Source: an uncultured Gemmiger sp. (GTDB lineage Bacteria; Bacillota; Clostridia; Oscillospirales; Ruminococcaceae). Taken from it: DNA of 41,420 nucleotides. A program made the position numbers and the translations under genes. The first letter of the stretch is position 1. Every line of letters begins with the position of its first letter. The stretch covers positions 1 to 41,420 of the forward strand of contig CALXHS010000075.1 in the NCBI GenBank assembly GCA_944388165.1. Reading direction: 5' to 3'. The notes beneath the pieces are model-generated. The model made no database searches. It was given only the letters and a program-made list of their open reading frames with translations, and had not been told where the DNA came from. This document shows, piece after piece, positions 9,019-16,574 of the stretch.

Positions 9019-9061
9019 GCGCCGCGCATACAGGAGAACCCTGTGTGCGCGGCGCTTTTTT
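9019..9061 (+). terminator. Leader terminator/attenuator ahead of amidotransferase copy 2
   Basis: A 16-bp stem (9019-9034 with 9040-9055, one G-U pair) with loop AGAAC is followed by TTTTTT. It lies between the promoter at 8966 and the start codon at 9088, with no room for another promoter. The operon must be expressed by readthrough or antitermination. Confidence 0.85.
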
Positions 9062-9087
9062 AATTGGCAGAAAGGAAGGAATCCCTC

Positions 9088-10461
9088 ATGGAAAAACTGC
9101 CCCGTTACGTTGATATCGACTATTCCAAATACGCCCCCGACATTCCCGAAGATCAGCTGGAGACCTATTACGGCCTGCCCCGGAAGGTGCAGTTCTGCAA
9201 GGAATGTGTCATGAGCAACCAGAAGCCCAACTCCTGCTATGAGTTCGAGCACACCATCCATTCCATCAAAAAGACCATGGTCATCCAGGAGGACGGCGTC
9301 TGCGATGCCTGCCATGCCTGCCACAACAAGGCCAACGGCCATATCGACTGGGATCTGCGGGAGAAGGAACTGCGGGAACTGTGCGACCAGTACCGCAAGA
9401 CCGACGGCTCCTACGACTGCCTGGTGCCCGGTTCCGGCGGCAAGGACAGCTTTTATGCCGCCCATCTGCTCAAGTACAAGTACGGCATGCACCCCCTCAC
9501 CGTGACCTGGGCGCCCCACATTTACACCTCCTGGGGCTGGGAGAACATGCAGGCCTGGATCCATGCGGGTTTTGACAACTACCTTTGCACCCCCAACGGC
9601 ATGACCCACCGGCTGCTCACCCGCCTTGCCACCGAGAACCTCTTCCATCCCTTCCAGCCCTTCATCCTGGGGCAGAAGCAGCTGGCCCCCAAGATGGCGG
9701 CCAAGTTCGGTATCCCCCTGGTGTTCTACGGCGAGAACGAGGCTGAGTTCGGCAACCCCATCGCCGACAACAACTCCGCCCTGCGTGACGAGCATTTCTT
9801 TGCGGTCAACGACTACGACCACATTTATCTGGGCGGTGTGAGCCTGCGCCAGCTGGAGGAGGATTACGGCATCGACAAGGCCGACCTGGCCATCTACCTG
9901 CCTTCCGAAACCTCCAACCTGGAGAAAAACCACGTCCAGGTGCGGTATCTGGGCTACTACGAAAAGTGGCATCCCCAGGGCGCCTACTATTACAGCGTGG
10001 AGCACGGCGGCTTCCGCCCAGCTCCGGAACGCACCCAGGGCACCTACTCCAAGTACAATTCCATCGACGACAAGATCGACGATTTCTTCTACTACACCAC
10101 CTACATCAAGTACGGCATCGGCCGCACCACCTACGACGCTGCCCAGGAGATCCGCAACGGCGAGATCACCCTGGATGAGGCTAAGGCCCTGTGCAAGAAA
10201 TTTGACGGCGAATACCCCGACCGCTTCGAGAAGGAAATTTTCAAGTATCTCTCCATCGACAAGAAGCACTTCCCCCGGGCCAGCCAGTTGTTTGAGCAGC
10301 CCCGCATGGACCGGGAGTACTTCATGCACCTGGCCGACCGCTTCCGTTCGCCCCATATCTGGAAGTATGAGGACGGCCTGTGGAAGCTGCGCCACACCCC
10401 CTATGAAGGAGACAGCGAGGTGCTGTGGGGCGACCCCAAAGGCACCCACCACGAACAGTAA
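9088..10461 (+). CDS. N-acetyl sugar amidotransferase, WbpG/PseA family, copy 2
   Basis: This 457-residue PP-loop enzyme is larger than its paralogue at 6560. A roughly 35-residue N-terminal extension is followed by a CxxC pair at C37/C40 and a Cys cluster at C72/C75/C78. The PP-loop GSGGKDS spans 115-121, and VFYGENEAEFGN matches the paralogue's CYGEN region. It is expected to activate an N-acetyl or carboxamide group with ATP and add ammonia to make an amidino sugar. ATG 9088 is preceded by AAAGGAAGGA. It is followed within 15 bases by hisF- and hisH-like genes, the arrangement known for wbpG-hisH2-hisF2, which strongly supports the assignment. The substrate is unknown. Confidence 0.87.
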   Translation: MEKLPRYVDIDYSKYAPDIPEDQLETYYGLPRKVQFCKECVMSNQKPNSCYEFEHTIHSIKKTMVIQEDGVCDACHACHNKANGHIDWDLREKELRELCDQYRKTDGSYDCLVPGSGGKDSFYAAHLLKYKYGMHPLTVTWAPHIYTSWGWENMQAWIHAGFDNYLCTPNGMTHRLLTRLATENLFHPFQPFILGQKQLAPKMAAKFGIPLVFYGENEAEFGNPIADNNSALRDEHFFAVNDYDHIYLGGVSLRQLEEDYGIDKADLAIYLPSETSNLEKNHVQVRYLGYYEKWHPQGAYYYSVEHGGFRPAPERTQGTYSKYNSIDDKIDDFFYYTTYIKYGIGRTTYDAAQEIRNGEITLDEAKALCKKFDGEYPDRFEKEIFKYLSIDKKHFPRASQLFEQPRMDREYFMHLADRFRSPHIWKYEDGLWKLRHTPYEGDSEVLWGDPKGTHHEQ

Positions 10462-10476
10462 GGCAGGGAACGACAG

Positions 10477-11250
10477 ATGGAACGACCGCATAAAAAGATA
10501 CGGCTCATCGCCCGGCTGGATGTGAAGGACGAAAACCTGGTCAAGGGCATCCAGCTGGAAGGCCTGCGCAAGCTGGGCGACCCCAACGCTTTCGCCCGCC
10601 GGTATTACGAGGAAGGCATCGACGAGCTTCTGTACATCGACATCGTGGCCAGCCTGTACAACCGCAACAACCTTTCCAATATTGTCCGCCGCACGGTGGA
10701 TGAGGTGTATATTCCGGTGTGCGTGGGTGGCGGGCTGCGCAGCGTGGAGGACGTGCGGGCCATCCTGTCCATGGGGGCCGACAAAGCGGCGGTGAACACC
10801 GCGGCCATCAAGCGCCCCGAACTCATCACCGAAATCGCCGAAGCCTTCGGCAGCCAGTGCATGGTGCTGTCCATCCAGGCCAAGCGCAGCCATTCCATGC
10901 CCAGCGGGTGGGAAGCCTACTACGACAACGGCCGTGCTCATTCCGGTTACGACGTGGTGGAGTGGGCCCGGCGGGGCCAGCAGCTGGGGGCAGGGGAGAT
11001 TCTGCTTACCAGCGTGGACTGTGAGGGGCTGCAGGACGGCATGGACCTGGACCTCATCCACGCCGTTACCCAGGCTGTCACCGTGCCGGTGATCTGCGGC
11101 GGCGGTGTAGGCTGCGGGGATGACATCGTGGACGCCGCCAGGGCTGGGGCGGACGCCGTGGCCTGCGCCGCGGTGCTGCATTACGGCAAGGAGACGGTGC
11201 AGGAGCTGAAAGAGGAGATCCGCGAAGGCGGGGTGGAGGTGCGTGCATGA
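10477..11250 (+). CDS. hisF: HisF-like imidazole glycerol phosphate synthase paralogue (ammonia-channel subunit of the sugar amidotransferase)
   Basis: This 257-residue TIM barrel is related to HisF. ARLDVKDENLVKG retains the first catalytic Asp (D15, equivalent to HisF D11) and LLTSVDCEG retains the phosphate-loop Asp (D181). The key acid/base Asp of HisF (D130, in AIDAKR) is replaced by Gln (Q134 in LSIQAKR). GLRKLGDPNAFAR is like the HisF2 proteins of amidino-sugar loci. I infer that it no longer cyclises an imidazole and instead channels ammonia from the HisH-like partner to the PP-loop enzyme. No other histidine biosynthesis gene is nearby. The end overlaps the next start by ATGA. Confidence 0.85.
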   Translation: MERPHKKIRLIARLDVKDENLVKGIQLEGLRKLGDPNAFARRYYEEGIDELLYIDIVASLYNRNNLSNIVRRTVDEVYIPVCVGGGLRSVEDVRAILSMGADKAAVNTAAIKRPELITEIAEAFGSQCMVLSIQAKRSHSMPSGWEAYYDNGRAHSGYDVVEWARRGQQLGAGEILLTSVDCEGLQDGMDLDLIHAVTQAVTVPVICGGGVGCGDDIVDAARAGADAVACAAVLHYGKETVQELKEEIREGGVEVRA

Positions 11251-11903
11251 AGGTCACTGTGATTGATTACGGCCTGTCCAACCTGCTCAGCGTCTGCCAC
11301 GCCCTGGAACACTGCGGCGCCGAAGTGCTGCTGACCAGCCGCCCGCAGGACGTGCTGGCTTCCCAAGCCCTGGTGCTGCCGGGGGTGGGGGCGTTCCGGG
11401 ACGGCATGGCCGGGCTGGAACGCCTGGGACTCATCGACCCCATCCGCCGCAAGGCAGGGGAGGGGACCCCTCTGCTGGGCATCTGCCTGGGTATGCAGAT
11501 GCTCTTTGACGAGTCGGAGGAGTTCGGCGTGCACAAGGGCCTGGGGCTCATCCCCGGGCGGGTGGTGCGCATCCCGGACACCGACGCGGACGGCAGCCCC
11601 CAGCGGGTGCCCCACATCAGCTGGCAGAAGCTCATTCCCGCCGAACATCTGGACCAGGAAACCGGCTTTGCGGGCACCGCCCTGGCGGGGGTACGCCCGG
11701 GCCAGGAATGCTATTTTATCCATAGCTATGAAGCAAAACCAGGGGCGGAGGAATACCGTCTGGCGGATACCGTCTACGGCGGGCGGCGCATCTGTGCAGC
11801 CGCCCGGTGCGGGTCGGTGCTGGGGGTGCAGTTCCACCCAGAAAAATCCGGCCCGGTGGGGCTGGAAATTCTGCGCTCTTTTGCACAATTCACAAACGGG
11901 TGA
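11247..11903 (+). CDS. hisH: HisH-like glutamine amidotransferase (class I glutaminase)
   Basis: This 218-residue glutaminase releases ammonia from glutamine. The catalytic triad is intact: nucleophile C80 in LLGICLGMQ, and H197 with E199 in VQFHPEKS. HisH signatures DYGLSNLLSV at the start and PGVGAF (oxyanion strand) are present. It overlaps the HisF-like gene by 4 bases (ATGA), so the two are translationally coupled and likely form a 1:1 complex. Its position with the amidotransferase points to sugar amidination, not histidine synthesis. Confidence 0.88.
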   Translation: MKVTVIDYGLSNLLSVCHALEHCGAEVLLTSRPQDVLASQALVLPGVGAFRDGMAGLERLGLIDPIRRKAGEGTPLLGICLGMQMLFDESEEFGVHKGLGLIPGRVVRIPDTDADGSPQRVPHISWQKLIPAEHLDQETGFAGTALAGVRPGQECYFIHSYEAKPGAEEYRLADTVYGGRRICAAARCGSVLGVQFHPEKSGPVGLEILRSFAQFTNG

Positions 11904-11976
11904 TGGAATGCATGCACTTTACTGTGATTTTACGCAACAAAAATCCAGAAAAAGGCTATTTTCGGCGTTCTATCCA

Positions 11977-12005
11977 TTCACAAACGGGCGTATTTGTTGT
12001 ATAAT
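11977..12005 (+). promoter_or_regulatory. Promoter of the P-loop kinase gene
   Basis: TTCACA (11977-11982), a 17-base spacer and TATAAT (12000-12005). The -35 lies in a 13-bp sequence ATTCACAAACGGG (11976-11988) that also occurs at the end of the hisH-like gene (11888-11900). Confidence 0.72.
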
Positions 12006-12065
12006 CAGGCGAGCGGTTAAAAAATTAACTGCCTGCGTGACAATGAACAGAAAGGGTGTCTCCGT

Positions 12066-12692
12066 TTGAAAAAACTGATCCTGGTCACAAGCCCCCCGGC
12101 TTGCGGCAAGACCTTTATCTCCCGCCAGCTGGCGGCTGCGCTCAAACATGTGGTGTATCTGGACAAAGACACCCTGATCCCGCTGTCCAAGCAGATCTTT
12201 GCGGTGGCCCATCAGCCCTACGACCGCAGCAGCATCTTCTTTGAGAAGTACATCCGTGACCTGGAATACCAGGTCACCCTGGACCTTGCCATGGAAGCCC
12301 TGCTCTACGACGATATCGTGCTGATCAACGCCCCCTTCACCCAGGAGATCCGGGACAACGAATACATCGCCACCCTGCGCAAGGAACTGGCCAAGAAGGA
12401 AGCGGAACTGGTGGTCATCTGGGTGGATACCAACCCCGAAGTCTGCCACCAGCGAATGATCGACCGTGCCAGCGACCGGGATATCTGGAAGCTGAACCAC
12501 TGGGACGAGTACATCCTGGGCGTTAATTTTGAGCCTCCCACGAATCTCAAGCTGGACAACCAGCCTGATTCTCTGCTCATCTTCCACAACTCTTCGGACG
12601 AGGAATTCCAGCAGAGCATGACCGAGATCGTGGCCCAGCTGGAAGAGTCGGTGAAAAAGGGCCGCCGTCCCCGTACCCCCCGCCGCCTGTGA
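12066..12692 (+). CDS. Predicted P-loop kinase/AAA-type ATPase (AAA_33-like)
   Basis: This 208-residue protein begins KKLILVTSPPACGKTF, a Walker A loop in which the first Gly is replaced by Ser (S9 to T16). A switch-like INAPFTQE, a DTNPEVCHQRM lid region and DRASDRD complete a small-molecule kinase or Zeta-toxin-like fold. The substrate is unknown. The start is TTG 12066 with AAAGGGTG upstream; no ATG fits better. A basic tail (RRPRTPRRL) ends the protein. It sits alone between its own promoter and terminator, between the amidination and glycan operons, so a role in sugar activation is possible but unproven. Confidence 0.65.
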   Translation: MKKLILVTSPPACGKTFISRQLAAALKHVVYLDKDTLIPLSKQIFAVAHQPYDRSSIFFEKYIRDLEYQVTLDLAMEALLYDDIVLINAPFTQEIRDNEYIATLRKELAKKEAELVVIWVDTNPEVCHQRMIDRASDRDIWKLNHWDEYILGVNFEPPTNLKLDNQPDSLLIFHNSSDEEFQQSMTEIVAQLEESVKKGRRPRTPRRL

Positions 12693-12727
12693 GCGGGCAG
12701 GCAACCTCATATTTTTCTGCAGTTTCG

Positions 12728-12767
12728 GCAGTCCGCCGGTCATTGTGGCCGGGCGGGCTGCTTTTTT
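12728..12767 (+). terminator. Intrinsic terminator after the kinase gene
   Basis: GCAGTCCGCCGGTCA pairs, with a small bulge, with TGGCCGGGCGGGCTGC and is followed by TTTTTT. Confidence 0.75.
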
Positions 12768-12822
12768 GTGTTTTCGGGGCGGGAAAAAGCGCTGCGCCGC
12801 TCAATCTGACTCTGGCGGGGCA

Positions 12823-12851
12823 TTGCTTTTTGCGCCAAGAACCACTATAAT
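12823..12851 (+). promoter_or_regulatory. Promoter of the glycan operon
   Basis: TTGCTT (12823-12828), a 17-base spacer and TATAAT (12846-12851), 47 bases before the SDR start. A small palindrome TTGTACAA at 12857-12864 lies just after the expected start of transcription. Confidence 0.7.
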
Positions 12852-12898
12852 GTACCTTGTACAAATGTGCAATTCTGTTGTCCGCAAGGGGGATGACC

Positions 12899-13819
12899 AT
12901 GTCCAAGGATCTTCTGGTGGGTTCCACCGGCTTCGTGGGGGGGAATCTGATGGCCGCTCACAGCTTCGCCGCTGCCTGCCATTCCACCGATATCGCCGCT
13001 CAGTTCAGCACCGCGCCCGACCTGTGCGTTTACGCCGGGGTGCCTGCCGCCATGTTCCTGGCCAACGCCGACCCCGAGGCCGACCTGGCCGTGATGGCCG
13101 CTGCCCGGGAAAACCTGCGCAGGATCGCGCCCAGAAAGCTGGTGCTCATCTCCTCCATTGCGGTGTATGCCGACAGCCGGGGCAAGGACGAAGCCGACGC
13201 CCCCACCCCTGCCGACCTGCCCGCCTACGGCCGCAACCGCCTGCAGCTGGAACACTGGGTGCGCCAAGATTTCCCCGACGCCCTCATCGTCCGCTTGCCC
13301 GCCCTGTACGGCCTGGGTCTGCGGAAAAACTTCCTCTTTGACCTGCACACCATCACCCCGGCCATGCTCCGCCCGGAAAAATATGAGGAACTGGCCGCTG
13401 TCAGCGACCTGGTCAAAGCCAGCTATGCTTTGGCGGACAACGGCTTCTATAAGCTGGTGCCGGAGGCGGACGCCGCCGCGCTGCGGGAATTTTTCGCCGC
13501 CAACGACTTCAACGCCCTGGCTTTCACCGATTCCCGCAGCCGCTACCAGTTCTACAACCTGGGCCGCCTGTGGCAGGATATCCGGAAAGCCCTGGATGCC
13601 GGGCTGACCCTGGTCAACCTGACCACCCCGCCGGTCACCGCCGCCGCGGTGTATACCGCCGTCACCGGTGGCAGCTGGCACAATGAGCTGAACAAACCTC
13701 CCTTCGACTACGACCTGCGCAGCCGCCACGCCCAACTGCTGGGCGGGCAGGACGGCTACCTCTGCACCGAGGCGGAGGAACTGGCCGATATCTGCGCCTT
13801 TATGAAAAACTGGAACTGA
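12899..13819 (+). CDS. NAD(P)-dependent epimerase/dehydratase (extended SDR-like)
   Basis: This 306-residue protein has the Rossmann start DLLVGSTGFVGGNL (residues 4-17) and LVLISSIAVYAD, where the catalytic Ser usually lies. It also has AYGRNRLQLEHW, where the SDR YxxxK motif reads YxxxR. The missing Lys is unusual and may mean weak or altered catalysis. Sequences after RLPALYGLG resemble the substrate domain of sugar-nucleotide epimerases. ATG 12899 is preceded by AAGGGGG at a better distance than ATG 12893. It is the first gene of a six-gene unit with an isomerase, two GT2 enzymes, a flavoprotein and a GT-C-like protein. Confidence 0.75.
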   Translation: MSKDLLVGSTGFVGGNLMAAHSFAAACHSTDIAAQFSTAPDLCVYAGVPAAMFLANADPEADLAVMAAARENLRRIAPRKLVLISSIAVYADSRGKDEADAPTPADLPAYGRNRLQLEHWVRQDFPDALIVRLPALYGLGLRKNFLFDLHTITPAMLRPEKYEELAAVSDLVKASYALADNGFYKLVPEADAAALREFFAANDFNALAFTDSRSRYQFYNLGRLWQDIRKALDAGLTLVNLTTPPVTAAAVYTAVTGGSWHNELNKPPFDYDLRSRHAQLLGGQDGYLCTEAEELADICAFMKNWN

Positions 13820-13831
13820 AAGGGGCTTGCC

Positions 13832-14623
13832 ATGCCTTCCATCCAACTGGCCGTCAGCAACATTGCCTGGAACAAGGCCGACGACGAACTGATCTATACC
13901 GCCATGAAGAATGCGGGCTTTACCGGCCTGGAACTGGCCCCCACCCGCATCTTCCCCGAGCAGCCTTATGATAACCTGAGCTCCGCCGCCCTCTTCGGCG
14001 GCTACCTGCACAACCGCTGGGGATTCAGCGTGCCCAGCATGCAGAGCATCTGGTACGGGCAGACCGGCAGCATCTTTGACGAGGCCCAGGCCCGGGACCT
14101 GCTGGTCTACACCGAGGAAGCCTACGCCTTTGCCCACGCTCTCAACTGCCCCAGCCTGGTGTTCGGCTGCCCCAAAAACCGCATGCTGCCCGAAGGCACC
14201 GACCCTGCCGCGGCGGATGCCTTCTTTGACAAGGCGGGCCGTCTGGCAGCCCGGTACGGGGTACGCCTGGCCATCGAGGCCAACACCACCCGGTACACCA
14301 ACTTTCTGAACCATACTGCCGACGCCTTTGCTCTGGTCAAGCGCCTGGACAACCCCGGCCTGGCGGTGAACCTGGACCTGTCCGCCATCATCGAAAACGG
14401 CGAGCGGCTGCGGGACTTCATCCCCGACCTGAACTGGGTCAGCCACGTGCATATCAGTGAGCCCGGCCTGGAACCCATCCAGCCCCGCCCGGAACACAAG
14501 GAACTGGCCATGATGCTCAAGGCCGTGGGCTACCACGGATTTGTTTCCATCGAGATGCGCAACCCCGGCGATACCGGCACGGTGCTGCGCACCATTGACT
14601 ATATTGCGGAGGTGTTTGCATGA
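13832..14623 (+). CDS. Sugar phosphate isomerase/epimerase (AP-endonuclease 2/xylose isomerase-like TIM barrel)
   Basis: This 263-residue protein shows the AP_endonuc_2 pattern: LAVSNIAW at strand 1, GFTGLELAPTRIFP, LAIEANTTR (metal-ligand Glu), LAVNLDLSA, WVSHVHISEPG (metal-ligand His) and FVSIEMRNPG (last Glu). These residues would hold a divalent metal and isomerise a keto/aldose or epimerise a sugar acid. It follows the SDR gene after 12 bases and overlaps the next GT2 gene by ATGA. The substrate is not known. Confidence 0.8.
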   Translation: MPSIQLAVSNIAWNKADDELIYTAMKNAGFTGLELAPTRIFPEQPYDNLSSAALFGGYLHNRWGFSVPSMQSIWYGQTGSIFDEAQARDLLVYTEEAYAFAHALNCPSLVFGCPKNRMLPEGTDPAAADAFFDKAGRLAARYGVRLAIEANTTRYTNFLNHTADAFALVKRLDNPGLAVNLDLSAIIENGERLRDFIPDLNWVSHVHISEPGLEPIQPRPEHKELAMMLKAVGYHGFVSIEMRNPGDTGTVLRTIDYIAEVFA

Positions 14624-15408
14624 GCCGTCAGCCCTTTGACGTTGCCTATACCATGACCGAATTTGCCCCCCGCAGCAGCGACTACTGCCTGCTGATCCCG
14701 GTCATCAATGAAGGTTCCCGCATCCTCACCGAGCTGGGCCGCGCCCAGAAAGCCGGGGTGGACAAGATGGCCGATATCATCCTGTGTGACGGCGGTTCCA
14801 CCGACGGCAGCATGAAGCCGGAGACCCTGAAACTCTACGGCGTGAACACCCTGCTGGTCAAGACCAGCGCCGGGCGTCAGGGGGCCCAGCTGCGCATGGG
14901 CCTGCACTTTGCTCTGGCCCGGGGGTACAAGGGCTTTCTCACCATCGACGGCAACAACAAGGACTCCATCGAGGACGTGCCCCGCTTTATCGAAAAGCTG
15001 AAGGAAGGCTATGACCTGGTGCAGGGCAGCCGGTTCATCAAGGGCGGCAAGGCCGTCAACACCCCGCCTGCCCGGTATCTGGCGGTGCGGCTGGTCCATG
15101 CGCCCATCATCAGCGCCGCGGCGGGCCAGTGGTTCACCGATACCACCAATGCCTACCGGGCGTACAGCCGGGAATACCTGACCCACCCTGATGTGCAGCC
15201 CCTGCGCCCCATCTTTATGGGCTATGAGCTGCTGGCCTATCTGAGCATCCGGGCTTCCCGCCTGGGTCTTAAGGCCTGCGAGGTCCCGGTCACCCGTGCC
15301 TACCCCGCCAGCGGCCGCACCCCCACCAAGATCAGCGGCTTCAAGGGCAACAGTAACCTGCTCAAGGTGCTGTTTGCCGCCGCTACGGGGAAATACGACC
15401 CGAAGTAA
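14620..15408 (+). CDS. Family 2 glycosyltransferase (DPM1-like)
   Basis: This 262-residue cytoplasmic GT-A transferase has YCLLIPVINEGSR at strand 1, DGGSTDGS (nucleotide-sugar site) and FLTIDGNNKDS at the DxD position. Like dolichyl-phosphate mannosyltransferases, it has QGSRFIKGG and TDTTNAYRAYSRE. It carries no membrane segment. It probably transfers a sugar to a lipid carrier or to a growing glycan. It is coupled to the isomerase by a 4-base overlap. A 47-base gap with a perfect palindrome follows. Confidence 0.83.
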   Translation: MSRQPFDVAYTMTEFAPRSSDYCLLIPVINEGSRILTELGRAQKAGVDKMADIILCDGGSTDGSMKPETLKLYGVNTLLVKTSAGRQGAQLRMGLHFALARGYKGFLTIDGNNKDSIEDVPRFIEKLKEGYDLVQGSRFIKGGKAVNTPPARYLAVRLVHAPIISAAAGQWFTDTTNAYRAYSREYLTHPDVQPLRPIFMGYELLAYLSIRASRLGLKACEVPVTRAYPASGRTPTKISGFKGNSNLLKVLFAAATGKYDPK

Positions 15409-15417
15409 AATTTCCAT

Positions 15418-15436
15418 AATATACAATTTGTATATT
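15418..15436. promoter_or_regulatory. 19-bp perfect AT-rich palindrome inside the glycan operon
   Basis: AATATACAA-T-TTGTATATT is a perfect palindrome in an otherwise GC-rich region, located between a GT2 gene and the flavoprotein gene. It could be an operator or an RNA hairpin that affects processing. No T tail follows, so it is not a typical terminator. Confidence 0.45.
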
Positions 15437-15455
15437 GTTTAAGAAGGAATCCGCC

Positions 15456-16574
15456 ATGAATTACGATAAGATCATCATTGGCGCCGGGCTTTATGGCTTG
15501 TATGCGGCTCAGAAATGCGGCGCCGCCGGCCAGCGGGTGCTGGTGCTGGAGCGTGACCCCGCGCCCTTCATGCGGGCTACCTACATCAACCAGGCCCGGG
15601 TGCACATGGGGTATCACTATCCCCGCAGCTACTCCACCGCCATCAAGAGCGCCCACTATTTCCAGCGCTTCTGCGAGGATTACGCCTTCTGCCTGCACAC
15701 CAGGTTCGACCAGGTCTATGCCACCAGCGCCCATTTCTCCTGGACCGACGCCCCCGCATTCCGGCGGTTCTGCGCGGCGGCGGGTATCCGGTGCGACGAT
15801 GTGCCCCCCACCCGGTATTTCAACCCGGGACTGTGCGATGGCGCGTTCCTCACCACCGAATACACCTACGACGCCCAGGTGCTGAAAAAGTGGTTCCTGG
15901 AACAGCTGGCCAAGCTGCCCAACGTCACCGTGCTGTATAACCACAAGCTGGATTCCATCCGGGAAAACGGGGACGTGTGGCAGGTGACGGCAGGGGACGT
16001 GCGTGCCGAAGCGCCCTTCCTGCTCAACGCCACCTATGCGGGGGTCAACGACATCCACGCCATGCTGGGGCTGCCGCCCTTCCAGATCAAGTACGAAAAG
16101 TGCGAGATCATCCTGTGTGAGGTGGCAGAACCTCTGAAAAATGTGGGCATCACCGTCATGGACGGCCCCTTTTTCAGCCTGATGCCCTTTGGCCAGACCG
16201 GCCTGCACAGCCTGACCAGCGTGACCTTCACCCCCCACGAGACCAGCTATGATCCGGTGGCCACCTTCCCCTGCCAGCAGCGCAGCGAAGGCCATTGCGC
16301 CCCCGGCAACCTGTACAACTGCAACGAATGTCCGGCCAAACCGGAATCCGCCTGGCCGTACATGAGCCAGCTGGCCCGCAAATACCTGAAAGAGGAGTAC
16401 GGCTTCACCTACAAGACCAGCCTGTTCAGCATGAAGCCCATCCTCAAAGCCAGCGAGATCGATGATTCCCGCCCCACGGTGGTGCGGGTGATGCACAAGG
16501 CCCCCGCCATGATCAGCGTGCTTTCGGGCAAGATCAACACCGTATACGATTTGGATGAGGTACTGGATCTATGA
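15456..16574 (+). CDS. FAD-dependent oxidoreductase (DAO family)
   Basis: This 372-residue protein starts with a dinucleotide-binding KIIIGAGLYGLYAAQKCG and a terminal Glu after strand 2 (VLVLERDP), the FAD-binding signature of the DAO superfamily. QARVHMGYHYPRS and YTYDAQVLKKW follow, as in flavoproteins that act on amino or sugar substrates. The late sequence has ILKASEIDDSRPTVV and a final GKINTVYDLDEV, in place of the usual GD motif near the FAD. A Cys cluster (CNECPAKP) is at about residue 290. ATG 15456 follows AAGAAGGA. The end overlaps the next GT2 gene (ATGA). It may oxidise a sugar during assembly; this is inferred from context only. Confidence 0.75.
   Translation: MNYDKIIIGAGLYGLYAAQKCGAAGQRVLVLERDPAPFMRATYINQARVHMGYHYPRSYSTAIKSAHYFQRFCEDYAFCLHTRFDQVYATSAHFSWTDAPAFRRFCAAAGIRCDDVPPTRYFNPGLCDGAFLTTEYTYDAQVLKKWFLEQLAKLPNVTVLYNHKLDSIRENGDVWQVTAGDVRAEAPFLLNATYAGVNDIHAMLGLPPFQIKYEKCEIILCEVAEPLKNVGITVMDGPFFSLMPFGQTGLHSLTSVTFTPHETSYDPVATFPCQQRSEGHCAPGNLYNCNECPAKPESAWPYMSQLARKYLKEEYGFTYKTSLFSMKPILKASEIDDSRPTVVRVMHKAPAMISVLSGKINTVYDLDEVLDL

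Noticed and set aside
8614-11181. 855-residue minus-strand frame opposite XRE, amidotransferase and hisF genes
   Set aside because: Same antisense shadow signature and it crosses promoters and the leader terminator of the real operon.
10477-11903. A histidine biosynthesis operon fragment
   Set aside because: Only hisF- and hisH-like genes are present, HisF lacks Asp130, and they are joined to a sugar amidotransferase gene.
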